A stretch of DNA of 64,000 bases, taken from positions 20,879,596-20,943,595 of the forward strand of contig OX336343.1 of NCBI GenBank assembly GCA_946902875.1, read 5' to 3'. The stretch comes from Nematopogon swammerdamellus (Eukaryota > Arthropoda > Insecta > Lepidoptera > Adelidae). The translations under genes were made by a program, and so were the position numbers. Below the pieces are notes generated by a model, which had not been told where the DNA came from, searched no databases, and saw only the letters and a list, made by a program, of their open reading frames with translations. Below are positions 21,311-31,765 of this stretch, in pieces (the stretch's first letter is position 1; every line of letters starts with the position of its first letter).

Positions 21311-22285
21311 ACGTTTTTACGCTGGTTAATTTCATATATTTCTAATCGATCCCAGGCTGTTGCATTGAGGGGTTACTGTTCTCAGTATGGTTCCATTCAT
21401 TCCGGTGTACCACAAGGGTCACATTTGGGTCCTTTGTTATTCTTAATTTACATAAATGATATTGGTGATTGTATACAGTTTTCAGATTTCTTGTTATACG
21501 CCGACGATATGAAAATGTTCATGAAGGTCAACACGTCTGAACATTGCACGAAGCTTCAGACTGACCTACAAAATGTCTCCGATTACTGTCAGCGGAATCA
21601 ATTATTCCTTAATGCTAAAAAGTGCCAAGCAATAACTTTCAGTCGAAAGGTTAATACAATTGTGTATCCCTATATGTTGAACAATGTAATGCTGGAAAGA
21701 AATAATCATGTTCGTGATCTGGGGATGTTTATCGACACAAAACTATTATTTGACAAACATATTAATATCATTACTAATAAAGCCTACAGAATGTTGGGTT
21801 TTGTATTGAGGGTTTCTAAACCTTTCAAACAACGACACACTCTTAGACTATTATACTTATCATATGTAAGAAGTCATCTTGAATTTGCGTCGGTCGTTTG
21901 GAACCCTCAATACAAAATCTACATTAATGCTATTGAAAAAATTCAGAACAAATTCTGTAAGCACTTTAATTTTCGTTTCGGTCCACACGAGCACATGTTG
22001 GACACATTATTAAACAGAAGGACGATAACGGATATTAAATATTTCCACAAAATCTTAAACAACAATGTCGATAGTCCTTATCTTCTTGGTAAAATACCAT
22101 TTAGATGTCGAGCTCGTCTCACACGTTCTGATAAATTATTTCATGTTCCTAAAAGTAGCACTAATTACCTGCGTAACTCATATATACGAAGATGTTGCAA
22201 CACGTACAATCTACATTTCTCACATGTCGATCTATTCCATGATAGTCGAAGCAAGGTCAAAATATTGTCAATACAAAATATTTAG
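21311..22285 (+). CDS. Non-LTR reverse transcriptase fragment (5'-truncated)
   Basis: The open frame runs from about 21311 to the stop before 22286. There is no ATG at its start. In-frame homology already begins at RWLISYISNRSQAVALRG, so the element was truncated by incomplete reverse transcription. RT motifs: SGVPQGSHLGPLLFLIYIND, then LLYADDMKMF (the catalytic YADD). Thumb and C-terminus follow, with FVLRVSKPFKQRHTLRLLYL and a tail ending HVDLFHDSRSKVKILSIQNI. The first RT block and the endonuclease are absent. A related tail lies on the minus strand at 35215-35450. Jockey/CR1-like; clade uncertain. Confidence 0.88.
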   Translation, partial: TFLRWLISYISNRSQAVALRGYCSQYGSIHSGVPQGSHLGPLLFLIYINDIGDCIQFSDFLLYADDMKMFMKVNTSEHCTKLQTDLQNVSDYCQRNQLFLNAKKCQAITFSRKVNTIVYPYMLNNVMLERNNHVRDLGMFIDTKLLFDKHINIITNKAYRMLGFVLRVSKPFKQRHTLRLLYLSYVRSHLEFASVVWNPQYKIYINAIEKIQNKFCKHFNFRFGPHEHMLDTLLNRRTITDIKYFHKILNNNVDSPYLLGKIPFRCRARLTRSDKLFHVPKSSTNYLRNSYIRRCCNTYNLHFSHVDLFHDSRSKVKILSIQNI

Positions 22286-22652
22286 TATAACAATTTTTGA
22301 AGTCGTTATTAGGCTGTCATTTGTAAAAAAAAAAAAAAAGTCTGTATCTTGGTCAATTTTACCTATATGTGTTATACTCGTCGTTTTAACTTTATATATG
22401 TTAATCTGATCTTTTTGTTTCGATTCTTCATCGTATGATGATAATTATTTTGTTGGTATTTTTCTTTTTTTTTCTTTTCAAAAATCACATTTAAGTATTA
22501 GCTAAGATCAACACTACATTTTGTTCTCTCTCTTTCTATTGTCTATTGTTAACGGAATCTTCGCTGGTCTGTTTTTATTTTCTTATTATTTGTTTTGTTT
22601 TTATGTATTTATGTTGACTGTTTGATTCCTAAATAAATAAAAAAAAAAAAAA
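22286..22652 (+). mobile_element. 3' UTR and A-tail of the LINE at 21311
   Basis: AT-rich trailer ending CCTAAATAAATAAAAAAAAA at about 22627-22652. An internal A-run follows the stop at 22326-22340. A K-family MITE begins directly after the tail. Confidence 0.65.
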
Positions 22653-22654
22653 CA

Positions 22655-22830
22655 CGATATTTGTAAAAACGTACAAATAACATTCATTACCACCCAATCA
22701 GAGTGCGATACCACCTGATACCACCCAATCAGAGCGCGCGCCGTCCCATCCGCTACCCGCGGACCTCGGCGACGCTGGTTCTCATATAAGCATTGGACAG
22801 TCCGACGTCCAACCTCTTCTAACGAAAATC
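22655..22830 (+). mobile_element. K-family MITE, right part
   Basis: CACGATATTTGTAAAAACGT, ACCACCCAATCAGAGTGCG, ACCACCCAATCAGAGCGCGC, GCTACCCGCGGACCTCGGCG, TCTCATATAAGCATTGGACA and a right end GACGTCCAACCTCTTCTAACG. The right end is the reverse complement of the left terminus seen at 19687 (CGTTAGAGGTAGG), so it is one family. Confidence 0.7.
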
Positions 22831-23064
22831 ACACCATATATATTGTATATTAAATTTCTCGTGTTGGAAAGATGGAAAAAATATATTTGTCGCTACGATT
22901 GTGGGGAAATATTTTATCTATATTTTTATGAGGGTCTCCTATTGAAACAATTTATGCTTCTCCAGATAATTTAACTTGAAAGTAAATTTTTCGTACATTT
23001 TATAATTTTTTTTAGATTTATTTTACATCTTTTCAAAGTAGTAAAATATAATTTGATTAGCTAT

Positions 23065-23165
23065 GTTTGTTAATTAAAGACCAATACATAAAATATATTT
23101 TTTACAGATTTTTTATTTTTACCAATAGCTCAACAAATTCGTTTCAAGTTGACCTTTTCAGGCCT
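23065..23165 (+). repeat. Segment duplicated at 38158-38262
   Basis: TTTGTTAATTAAAGACCAAT, TTTTTTACAGATTTTTTATT, TTTACCAATAGCTCAACAAA, AAAGTTGACCTTTT-like text. The second copy shares all blocks in order. Either an old dispersed repeat or duplicated intron sequence next to the candidate exon at 23199. Confidence 0.55.
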
Positions 23166-23198
23166 TAAAATTAAAAATTTAACTTTTTGTGTCGTTAG

Positions 23199-23419
23199 GT
23201 CCTCGCGAGCTCTGGCGTCGCGGCATAGAGGAGCGCGGCGTTGAGGAGCTGCGCGAACGCGCGCGTCTCGCGTGCGGCGCCACGGCCGGCCCCGCCCCGT
23301 GGAGAGCCAACTCCTCATCCTCGTCACCAGGGAGAAGCACCGTACCCTGCGCCTGCTTCGTGCCGCACAGGGACCACTGCTCCGCCCCGGCCGTCACCTT
23401 CACGATAGAGGACGTTTGA
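23199..23419 (+). CDS. Candidate terminal host exon, product unknown
   Basis: A GC-rich block stands out sharply from AT-rich flanks. It is preceded by a plausible 3' splice site (AACTTTTTGTGTCGTTAG, AG at 23197-23198) and has one long frame on +. The frame starts with a split codon, reads PRELWRRGIEERGVEELRER then ARLACGATAGPAP and CACFVPHRDHCSAPAVTFTI, and stops after EDV at 23417-23419. The two other + frames close quickly. The minus strand is also open (IVKVTAGAEQWSLCGT...), but has no splice site at either edge. I do not recognise the family. The K-family MITE begins two bases after the stop, so any 3' UTR would be transposon-derived. It could also be part of a larger GC-rich transposon. 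Confidence 0.35.
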
Positions 23420-23420
23420 G

Positions 23421-23651
23421 CCAAGAACATTTAATAGGTAAGGACGTCGCACCTTCCCCGCGCCAGCGTAACACGACGTTTGTATAAACGTACAAATGCC
23501 ATTCGTTACCAACCAATCAGAGCGCGATACCGCCCGATACCACCCAATCAGAGCGCGCGTCGTCCCCTCCGCTACCCGCGGAGCTCGGCGACGCTGTTTC
23601 TCATATAAGCATTGGACAGTCTGACGTCCATACCTATTTAAATGTTCTTGG
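23421..23651. mobile_element. K-family MITE, complete, 231 bp
   Basis: Inverted ends of about 29 bp: CCAAGAACATTTAATAGGTA, AGGACGTC on the left; GACGTCCATACCTATTTAAA, TGTTCTTGG on the right. Interior: two CCAATCAGAGCGCG blocks, CGCTACCCGCGGAGCTCGGC, and ATATAAGCATTGGACAG. It therefore carries CCAAT-box and TATA-like motifs in promoter order. Relatives: 19687-19815, 22655-22830 and 42529-42845. Confidence 0.75.
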
Positions 23652-23700
23652 TAGCACCAGTCGCCGTCTAACTCCGCGTGAAGAGTCGCGAATAGTTTAG

Positions 23701-23931
23701 TTACCTTTGCCCCTTACTAGGTGGTGGGCTCAAATTGTAGCCGACTGGATCGGCACCACCGTACAGGATGTAAGATGACCGCATAGCAGCATCGGCAGCA
23801 TCCTCTAGTCCTGTGTAGTCAGCAATCCGAAGGGAAGTCTCCGGTATGGACCTACCTTCTCGGAGGTGATATTGGCTGGTCATAGCATGTACTTTGGTCC
23901 CCCTGACTCAGCCATCCATACCGGATTCGGC
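23701..23931 (+). mobile_element. SINE family B, head missing
   Basis: CCCCTTACTAGGTGGTGGGC, TCAAATTGTAGCCGACTGG, ATCCTCTAGTCCTGTGTAG, TTCTCGGAGGTGATATTGGC, CTCAGCCATCCATACCGGAT. The tRNA-like head and A-tail are lost. Confidence 0.8.
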
Positions 23932-24165
23932 TTAGTATTTTTATATTTATACGTCAGTTTTGTAAAAGAACAACGAAAGAAAGTGAAGAGAAGAAGGGTA
24001 AAATGTCGATTATTAACATAATATTAATTTAAATGAAACGACCACGAATTTGATGTTGAAATGACAATGAAAGGGACTTATGTGATTGATGATACGTATA
24101 GATATAAAGTTAGCCAGCTAGGCACAGACTACTGAACCTGGGAACGCGACAGAGCGTTTTTGAAA

Positions 24166-24458
24166 AACGGTACTCACCATAGTAAGAACGCCTAAAATTA
24201 CCTACCACATTGCACACAACTATTTGACAAATTCATACCACATACTCCGATGTGCCCCGTGGAACGGGCTCCCAGGTAATATCTTTCCCCACTCCTACAA
24301 TCCACGGTTCTTCAAATCGCGGGTTAATAGCCTGTCCCCAGAGACATTAGTCCACCTCCAAGCCGGACTGGCACCTCCTCGGCGGTGAAATTGGCTGCGC
24401 CTGAGGCTTCGAACTCGGGCAGAGCCACCCAGTTCGGAAGCAATAAAAAAACTATAAT
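24166..24458 (+). pseudogene. LINE ORF2 C-terminus and 3' end
   Basis: The + frame reads CAPWNGLPGNIFPHSYNPRF, FKSRVNSLSPETLVHLQAGL and APPRR then stop. This matches the end of CR1/Jockey-type ORF2 proteins (WNxLPxxIFPxxYN..FKxRVN). The sequence after the stop, GCACCTCCTCGGCGGTGAAA then TTGGCTG, closely matches the 3' region of SINE B (GCACCTCCTCGGAGGTGATA then TTGGCTG at 59565). The end is AGAGCCACCCAGTTCGGA and AATAAAAAAA. It is thus a candidate partner LINE for SINE B. Confidence 0.7.
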
Positions 24459-24459
24459 T

Positions 24460-25430
24460 GCATTATGTTGTAGATATTTAGATTAATTTTATAAACATTA
24501 TTTGTTTCCACCACTTTATTGAGGACACTATTGAATCCGTATTACTATCGTATGCGCATGCCCTTACGTTAATAAATAATATACGTCTGAGCAAAAATTT
24601 TAATCGATAGATAGGGCATATTCTAACATGGCTCACTACATACAATGTCACCAATGAAAGGGCCGCATGCGGCTACTTCGCATCAGACGCAGCGGGAGGT
24701 CGTTTCACGGAAAGGAACGGAACGCGCCGATGTGCGAGTGCAGAGCGTTAGTGTTAGCCCGTGATAACTAGACCAATATAAAGGCTAAAAACTACTGCAA
24801 AATATAGAACAATTCTCTGTCTATCGATCGAACGTTTTTGGTTGTAAAATTTTATCATTTTCTATACAAACTATACGGTAACCAAATGTAGTTTCTTTGT
24901 TCCGCGTGAACTTTGAAGACTTTAGAACTTTTTGATCTCATAAACTAAAGAGAATTTGAATGAAATTTTTATAGCAAAATGACGCCATCTAACCAGGGAA
25001 ACTAAACATGGCCAAAGTTCAATGTATGCATATATGCTTTATGTGTTTGTGATGATTACTTGATTAGGCTGTCTGTTTTCTAACAAATAAATAAATAAAT
25101 TGGCAGACAACCTTCCTCGCTAGTTTCTAAGTTCATTCCTACCTAAATGTTCGTGTGCACTTAATAAAATCAATGATGTTAGCTTATTGTAGTGTTTAAG
25201 TGTTACCTACCAGATGTACTGAAATATTTATATTGGTGTGCTATTTAATGATAAGTCTGAAAACTGTACGTACATATTGCACAGATGCAGATTGTAAATT
25301 ACTCTAGTCTTCTGTATACTTAAGACACATTATTTAGTAATTATTATCAAAATATATGAACTGGTAAAATTAAGATACACCAATCAAATTTCAGTGTTAC
25401 CATGTGGGATTCCAGTCGACTCCTAAAAAT
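24460..25430. other. Unassigned spacer
   Basis: AT-rich. A short AACAAATAAATAAATAAATT tail near 25081-25100 suggests one more LINE 3' end. Otherwise no repeat or exon is supported. Confidence 0.35.
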
Positions 25431-25443
25431 CCATTGCATATAT

Positions 25444-25928
25444 AAGGTCTTTCAAAATTAGTTCATAGTAAGCTAAGGTGGAGTTCTGGATATAGGGAGT
25501 AAAACCTATATAAATGTTTTTTTTTATATACCTACTTAAACATTTTTTTTATGTATTTAAATAAAAAAAATTGTGGTTCATTTTTATAGCCTAATCGATT
25601 CAGTTTCATAACAGTAACAAACAAGTCTTCATGACCATTATGATGTAACACGTGTATAAGTTGATAAAAAAAATCAAATTCTTTCTATTCCATACTAATA
25701 AAACTAAAATTGTGGTTTTTCACAATTTCTGAAAGAAAGAGATCTACGTGTTGGAAGACTTTTTGTTCCTGGCATGAAACTGAAACGATTAAGAAATTTT
25801 TTTTTTTACATTTTAAATTTAAAAAAAAATTATTTTGTAAAAAAAAAATATTTGATCTTCAAAAGTGATCTATTTCCGATACAGAAGATACCCCTTAGCG
25901 TACTATGAACTAATTTTGAATGACCCTG
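25444..25928. mobile_element. AAGGTCTTTCA-type MITE, diverged
   Basis: Left end AAGGTCTTTCAAAATTAGTT, CATAGTA; right end TACTATGAACTAATTTTGAA, TGACCCT. Both ends sit in TATATA/TATATG. The interior is A/T-run rich, with no ORF. Related by its first 11 bases to 8230-8798. Confidence 0.65.
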
Positions 25929-26001
25929 TATATGTAATGTCGGGACTCAGCGTGTGTAATAAGTATGTAAGTATGTATGTATTTACCTTTTTTTATTGTA
26001 A

Positions 26002-26195
26002 GCACGATATATGGCGCCGAGGCACCCATGCACCCATGAGGTGTCTAACGGCGCCCATGGACATTTGGTCGTATTCGGGGGTTGCGAATGCCATGCCGGC
26101 CTGACAGCTGCCCATTTACGCTCCTCTTGAAGGACCCGAGACTGTACTTGGGGGGAAATATATGAGCAGGGAGAGCGTTAATCTCTTTCAACAGC
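26002..26195 (-). pseudogene. LINE-D ORF2 C-terminus and 3' end
   Basis: Minus strand: NALPAHIFPPKYSLGSFKRS, VNGQLSGRHGIRNP, RPNVHGRR then stop, followed by a 3' end with GTGCTTACAATAAAAAAAG. The protein tail matches the copy at 54280-54430 (IFPPKYSLESFKRGVNRHLS) and the IRSPRKYPNARGRR tail at 30372. Confidence 0.7.
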
Positions 26196-26329
26196 GTTTT
26201 ATACGGAGCGCGCGCAAGCGGTCGGTCTTTGTTATGTGAACAAATCGCAGTTCGAGAAACGTAAGTAGAGCTCTCGCAGCTATACAAAACCTTCCCCCCT
26301 CCCCTGCCTGTCTATTCTCTCTCTATTAG

Positions 26330-26450
26330 GAAACCATCGCAGAAATAGCTGTAGCCGCGAGCTCTGTCTCACTAGACGCATTGAGAAACTCGTTGGAGCG
26401 TGTGAGAACGATCATGAGAAATTGCTAGTAGCGCTGGAATTGGTAAATCC
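26330..26450 (+). CDS. Candidate host exon with flanking splice signals
   Basis: A strong polypyrimidine tract and AG (TCTATTCTCTCTCTATTAG, ending 26329) precede the block, and GAATTG|GTAAAT at about 26450 could be a donor. Upstream, GAGAAAC|GTAAGTAGAG near 26260 would make a 69-base intron. Two frames are open. One reads ETIAEIAVAASSVSLDALRN then SLERVRTIMRNC and stops at 26428. The other reads ELCLTRRIEKLVGACENDHE then KLLVALEL to the donor and joins the upstream open frame. I do not recognise either. Confidence 0.3.
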
Positions 26451-26590
26451 TCGTACCTAGTATCTATTCAGTATGGATAACATGTGAAAAATACATTATG
26501 TGTGTGTTGTACCTATGTGTATTAGTAAATTAAAAGAAAGATTTAAAAAATTATAACAAAAATATGTATAAATGTATTGTTAGGTAGATA

Positions 26591-26755
26591 CAGTTGCTTT
26601 CACGAGTCATGCATGAGCACAGATGGACAGTGGACTAGATTGTACACGAAGTGTATAGTAGTCGAACGACGCGACGCGTGTGAGCCCAATAGGCTACGTG
26701 ACGCTGACTGAACTGACGAGACGAACCAACCGCCCATGACTCGTGAAAGCGACTG
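26591..26755. mobile_element. MITE with TA target, 165 bp
   Basis: TA|CAGTTGCTTTCACGAGTCATG ... CATGACTCGTGAAAGCGACTG|TA. About 20 bp of inverted end with one mismatch, and a TA duplication, fit the Tc1/mariner type. No ORF. Confidence 0.7.
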
Positions 26756-26929
26756 TACACGTGTCTATAGCTCGGCCAATTTTTGTAACAAGACACTTTT
26801 GTATAAATTTGGATACAATATTATAATTATTGTGCACGTGGTGGAAATTTACGAGAAAGTAAAAAAAAATTATAATGTAAGAGTGGTGAATCTCTTGGAG
26901 ATAGTAATGTGCCAAAATCTAATTTGATA

Positions 26930-28795
26930 AAGATTATGCGGGCGAGCGGATTTGTATGCTTAGAATTGTAATTCACTCGGGCGAAAAAGAGAAAGTTATT
27001 TATAGAAAATATGCGTGACAGAATATAATGCATATTGAATACAAAGAATAAAAAAATAAGTAAATGGCGTAAGTAAAATACATTTTTGAGAATTCTTCTT
27101 AAAGAGCTCTATTTTTAATGGCAGAATATTTTTTTTTTTTTACATTAGAAATAAAATTTCGACATTAAAAACAAAGGTAATAAATATTTTAGTTTCACTG
27201 CATAAGTTTGCGGTGAAGTAATAAAAGCTTGTTAAGGCCCTGTCAACCCGTATTCACCCGTACTCCTCTTTCAAGGTGCCGCTTTCGCTGGTTGGAGTAG
27301 GATGCAACATAATCAATTTATCAAACATTTGGTTTTTATTTTTTTATTCCAAAACTACGGATCGAAACAAAAAAGTAAAAAGCTACGGATTCAGATATTT
27401 ATTCAATAATTATAATATTTTTTTCCCAAAGCCTTGATTTGGTCACGTCTTAAATACGTTTTTATAACTAAATTCAGAGGCATTTTCATGACTTTTTTCT
27501 ATCGAGCGAAGTTAATCAAATCGTGTTTTCAAACAGCTATCGATCTGCGCTGATAGATGAAGTTTTACTAATATTAAAACTGAATCTGTCAGGTAAGTAA
27601 TATTGGCGGTACACTTCTTGAAATAATTCGAGTCAGACGCAGTCTCACATCACCTTAAGTGCGAACGATGATGTTCATATGTAGAGGGTTCCGTAGCTAT
27701 TAATTCCTGTTTTGCGAACATAACGAGTACGTGCGCGATTTCGTGCACCGCATAGCTGCCGTTCACCTCGCACACTTCAGAATTATAGTTTTCATGCAAT
27801 CATTTTTTTTTATTTTTATGAAGCAATTCGTTTTGAAATAACGCCTCCGACCGAGCTAATTAACAAACATTTGGAAAATATTGATTAAATTTATAATATT
27901 TAGTATAGTATGCAACTCTTGCCAAATTATTGAAACATAATATGCTTTATAATATTTTGATAATCATTCCAATAAATTGTAAAAAACATATACTCATAAA
28001 TAAAATAAAATAAATAATGATGGGAACCTATTGCATCCCAGGTGTCGAGATTTAAAAAAATATGGGATAGAAATTTCAAAGTAGAATATTGCATTGAATG
28101 CATAAGTACTCAATTGTAAAAATGTTGAAAAATGTAAATTAAAAATTTTGCAAGAGGTTTAATCAAGGTTTCTGTAAATAACGAAATTATCTTTAAAAAT
28201 AAGTTAAAATTTTAATAAGTCAGAAGTTATAAAACATTATAGAAGATATACTGTAAAATACTTAAGGTAATTCTACGATAATTTTATTAAATGTCACATA
28301 ATGTTGAATTGATGTATTTTTGTAATTCGATTATAAAGATGTTGGTATAGTCGTTTTGCGGAAGATCGGAAAAAATAACAAAAAATCATTAGAAAAATTC
28401 GTCCGATATAAGAATTTATGCGTGGGCCAAAATTTATACTTTAATGTAAAATAATTAAGATAAAAAAGGAGTATGGGATAATACTTTGTATGGAATTTTG
28501 ATTATGAAAAGAAAACGAATACCCTATCATATTTTATTGATGTTGTGTGATATGACTGTGTATGTACAATATCTGCTCATTTAGAAAAATACTATTTTGT
28601 TGGAAAATACAATAAATATATGTGTTACTGGAGCATGGTGCATTATTTCCACCTTTTCATTAGGTATTAAGTTTTACATATTTAAATATAGTTGAGAGAA
28701 GACTTCAATTCAAAGACAATTCTAAAATTCGCACACAAATAAATAGTTTTACGTATGACTAACTAAAATTTTTCTAGTGTAGGTATAGTCGAAAC
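26930..28795. other. Long AT-rich interval
   Basis: Nothing recognisable in about 1.9 kb: no long ORF, repeat family or inverted ends. It is the longest apparently repeat-free stretch in the window and could be intron or diverged repeat. Confidence 0.4.
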
Positions 28796-28803
28796 TAATA
28801 ATA

Positions 28804-29523
28804 ATAAAAATACGCTTCGGGGACCTCTTTGGGGAAACCGAGGGTTTTGTCTGTGCAATACAAGACGAAGTTGTCAAGACTAACAATTACAGGAGATTCA
28901 TTATGAAGGATGGCACCATTGACATCTGCCGCGCCTGCCACAAACCTGGCGAATCCCTTAGACATGTAATCTCCGGTTGTTCGCAACTTGCCAACTCCGA
29001 GTATTTGCACAGGCACAACCTAGTAGCCAGGATCATCCATCAGCAACTTGCTTTGAAGTTCAACCTTGTCGGCTCGGAGGTGCCTTACTACAAGTATAAC
29101 CCACAGCCAGTTCTCGAAAATGCTCACATCACGCTCTACTGGGACCGGTCGATTATCACTGATAGGACTATTATGGCTAATAGACCTGACATAGTGATAA
29201 TCGACCGGGAGGCGCGGCGCGCAGCGCTCGTCGACATCACGGTGCCGCATGACGAGAACCTTGTGAAGGCAGAAAAAGACAAGATGTTAAAATACATCGA
29301 TCTGTCTCATGAGGTTACCGACATGTGGCCCGTGGACTCGACGATCGTTGTGCCCATAGTCGTGTCTGCGCATGGGCTGATAGCGAAGAGCCTCGACCAT
29401 CATCTCAAGAGGCTCTCGCTAGAGCCACTTGATTGGATCAAGGGTCAGATGCAGAAGGCGGTCTTGCTCGACACCGCTCGAATTGTCCGAATGTTTCTCT
29501 CTCTCGGGTCCGACCATCGGTAG
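28804..29523 (+). CDS. R4/Dong-type LINE C-terminus with endonuclease motif
   Basis: Homology begins upstream of the first ATG (28903): IRFGDLFGETEGFVCAIQDE and VVKTNNYRRF are in frame. Next comes a zinc-knuckle-like CRACHKPGESLRHVISGC with an H-x-C pattern, and RHNLVARIIHQQLA. The restriction-like endonuclease core follows: RPDIVIIDREARRAALVDIT then a Lys/Tyr-rich DKMLKYIDL. It ends RIVRMFLSLGSDHR. In R4/Dong elements this C-terminal domain cuts the target DNA. The RT domain is missing. The fragment begins directly after ACTAATAATAATAAAAA (28792-28808), which matches the known preference of Dong for (TAA)n. GC-rich compared with its flanks. No stop interrupts the frame. Confidence 0.82.
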   Translation: MKIRFGDLFGETEGFVCAIQDEVVKTNNYRRFIMKDGTIDICRACHKPGESLRHVISGCSQLANSEYLHRHNLVARIIHQQLALKFNLVGSEVPYYKYNPQPVLENAHITLYWDRSIITDRTIMANRPDIVIIDREARRAALVDITVPHDENLVKAEKDKMLKYIDLSHEVTDMWPVDSTIVVPIVVSAHGLIAKSLDHHLKRLSLEPLDWIKGQMQKAVLLDTARIVRMFLSLGSDHR

Positions 29524-29654
29524 CCTGGGTTCGCCCCGCCGCCGGTGGTGGAAATTCCATTTTGTTATTTTATATTAATTTTAGATTTAAGTTTTTTATG
29601 TAAAATTAATATAAAAAAAGAAATGTGTCAATAAACGAATATAATAAAAATAAT

Positions 29655-30112
29655 AGTGGACCGGGAGGCAAGGTGCTCAACGCTCGTCGATATCGCCGTG
29701 CCGCATGATGGTAAGGTAACCTCGTCAGTAAGGAAGCAGAGAAGATGTTAAAGTATCTGGATCTGCAGCACGAGGTTACCAAAATGTGGCCCGTCGACTC
29801 GACGATTTTGTGCCCATAGTCGTTTCGGCGCATGGGCTGATAGCGAACAGCCTCGCCTCGACGATCACCTTGAGAGGCTCTCGCTGAGTGGTTGGGTCAA
29901 GGGCCAGATCCAGAAGGCAGCCCTGCTCGACACTGCACGCATCGTCCGGAGGTTTCTTTCCCTAGGGCCCGACCATCGGTAGCTTGGGTTCGCCCCGCCC
30001 CGCCGCCGGTGGTGGAAACTCCGTTTATTTTTATATTAATTTTTAGGTTTTAATTTAAATAAAATGAAAAATTTATATAAAATGGAACGTGTAAATAAAT
30101 AAAAAAAAAAAA
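29655..30112 (+). pseudogene. Second R4/Dong-type copy in tandem, frameshifted
   Basis: It repeats the 3' part of the preceding element: GTGGACCGGGAGGCAAGGTG, CACGAGGTTACCAAAATGTG, GCGCATGGGCTGATAGCGAA, CGTCCGGAGGTTTCTTTCCC and GGGCCCGACCATCGGTAG (stop). It has small indels that break the frame near 29710 and 29810. The 3' UTR (GGGTTCGCCCCGCC, GCCGGTGGTGGAAA) and A-tail at about 30098-30114 match the first copy. Its 5' junction also abuts ATAATAAAAATAATAG. Confidence 0.8.
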
Positions 30113-30149
30113 AAAATTGGCCATAATCTCGTCATTTTCATTTCTTCAC

Positions 30150-30488
30150 CATTTTAGGGTCCCGTCACAAAATCCGAAAAAAAGACCCTTATGAGATCAC
30201 TCAGGTGTCTGTCTATCTGTCGGCCATACGCAGATATCTCCGGATCTACCGAACCATTTTGATGAAACTTACGCCACAATGCGTAGAATTTTTGTTTAAT
30301 AGTTTGGTGGAAGGTACAGGATACCCCGAAATTAGAACCAACAACTTTTTTGAGTGTTTTATATAAATCGGTTATGATGGTATTCGCAGCCCCCGTAAAT
30401 ATCCGAATGCCCGTGGGCGCCGTCGGACTACACCTCTGCGTTAGTCTAGCGTTCGCGATATGTCGTGCTGTGCTTGCCACAAAAAAAT
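30150..30488. mobile_element. Family H (minus) and LINE-D 3' end (plus)
   Basis: 30150-30360 is the reverse of the H repeat (GGGTCCCGTCACAAAATCCG, CGCAGATATCTCCGGATCTAC). 30372-30488 on + reads GIRSPRKYPNARGRRRTTPL then stop and ATGTCGTGCTGTGCTTGCCA with A-run: a LINE-D end. Confidence 0.6.
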
Positions 30489-30757
30489 AAAGATGTCGTT
30501 CTATAGTTATTCATTACTTCGTACTTTATTTCGTTATATAATTATGTTTATAACCACCGAGTTTGCTTGAACAAACATTTCTTTTGAAAGTTGATAAAAC
30601 AAACACGCAGTTTTGTAGCCGAACTTTTTCATATTAGCGGTTGCTTCAAAATTCTGATATTTTTTTTTTACAATGTTGCCTATATCTTCATTTTTTAACT
30701 TATATAGTTGTGCTTAACTTATGTAATTACGAGTATACAACGACTATTCAAAGTACT

Positions 30758-31075
30758 ATGTGAGGCCGGTACTTAAAAAGAATAGCCCCACTGCGTCTCT
30801 CCCCGTGCACGTCGTAAAAGGCGACTAAGGGATAAGGACGAGATGCCGTGCTGTAGGGCGACAGGCTTGCCACCTCTCACCTTGGCATGGTCCTTCCACG
30901 GAGTAGTGCAGCGGGTGGGTCTTTTTGCCTTACTTGCTGCTTGATAGTTATCTTGTCCGAACACTTTGCTAAACGTGGTGGTCGATGTTGCGTTTAAATT
31001 TTCCACAGTTCTTGCAGCACAACACCGATTAACTCTGCATACCCTGATTGTCTGGATGCAGCGTGTGGGGTATGT
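30758..31075 (+). mobile_element. Family C, near full length
   Basis: TATGTGAGGCCGGTACTTAA, GTCGTAAAAGGCGACTAAGG, AGATGCCGTGCTGTAGGGC, AGTGCAGCGGGTGGGTC, TTGCAGCACAACACCGATT, GATTGTCTGGATGCAGCGTG. The left arm of the usual hairpin is replaced (GATGTTGCGTTTAAATTTTC), so the stem is lost. A minus LINE 3' end with (AGAAT)n follows at 31079-31190. Confidence 0.8.
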
Positions 31076-31218
31076 AAAGAATAGAATAGAATAGAATATG
31101 CTTTATTACTTTCCAATACAATTATTTTACAAAAGGCGGGCTTATTACCTAAGGCAATCTCTGCCAGTCAACCTGACTTTTATGAAAACTTATTAACTAT
31201 TTTTTTATTTATTTTTTA

Positions 31219-31590
31219 TTTATGGAAACTGACACGGTTGGCTAAATCACCTACATTAAAACATCCGTGATGTCAGCCCATAACACCGGGTGAACTAGGT
31301 GCCATGTCAGTGCTTCCCTTCGGTCGTGCCGGCTACACTGAACTGGACGGAAAACACAAACTATTTACATAGCCGTTTCGATCGACTTTTCATTCAGTGC
31401 CGTGGCACCAACCCGGGCGGGTTGAACCCTACCACCTAGTAAGGTAAGAAGGGAAGGGACCTACAGTTTTACGTGGAATCCGAACCACGGTCAGCCTCCA
31501 ACGGTCGAGCGGTCACCCATCCAAATACTGACCGGCCCAGCGTTGCTTAACAGTCGACTGTCTGCACCACTGAGCTATCGAGGCTGACAA
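31219..31590 (-). mobile_element. SINE family A, near full length
   Basis: All modules present in minus orientation. 5S-like block at about 31505-31545, with GGTCAGTATTTGGATGGGTG. A box GATAGCTCAGTGGTGCAGAC. Confidence 0.85.
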
Positions 31591-31765
31591 CTAAGTAACA
31601 TAAGTAACGAAAGTGAAAGGTCGCATATATCTTTTATTTTCGCTTTTTCGAGTTACGACAGACGTGCCGAACAAACTCCCATTACCAGTTTCCGTAAACG
31701 ATGTACGTAAAATATTTTTCAATTTACACATTCTCTACCAGGACTGGAGGTTGGGTCTGTAAAAA

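Noticed and set aside
22655..23651. LTR retrotransposon with two promoter-bearing LTRs around the GC-rich block
   Set aside because: The repeats end in inverted, not TG...CA, termini, match a MITE found elsewhere, and no gag/pol, primer site or polypurine tract lies between them.
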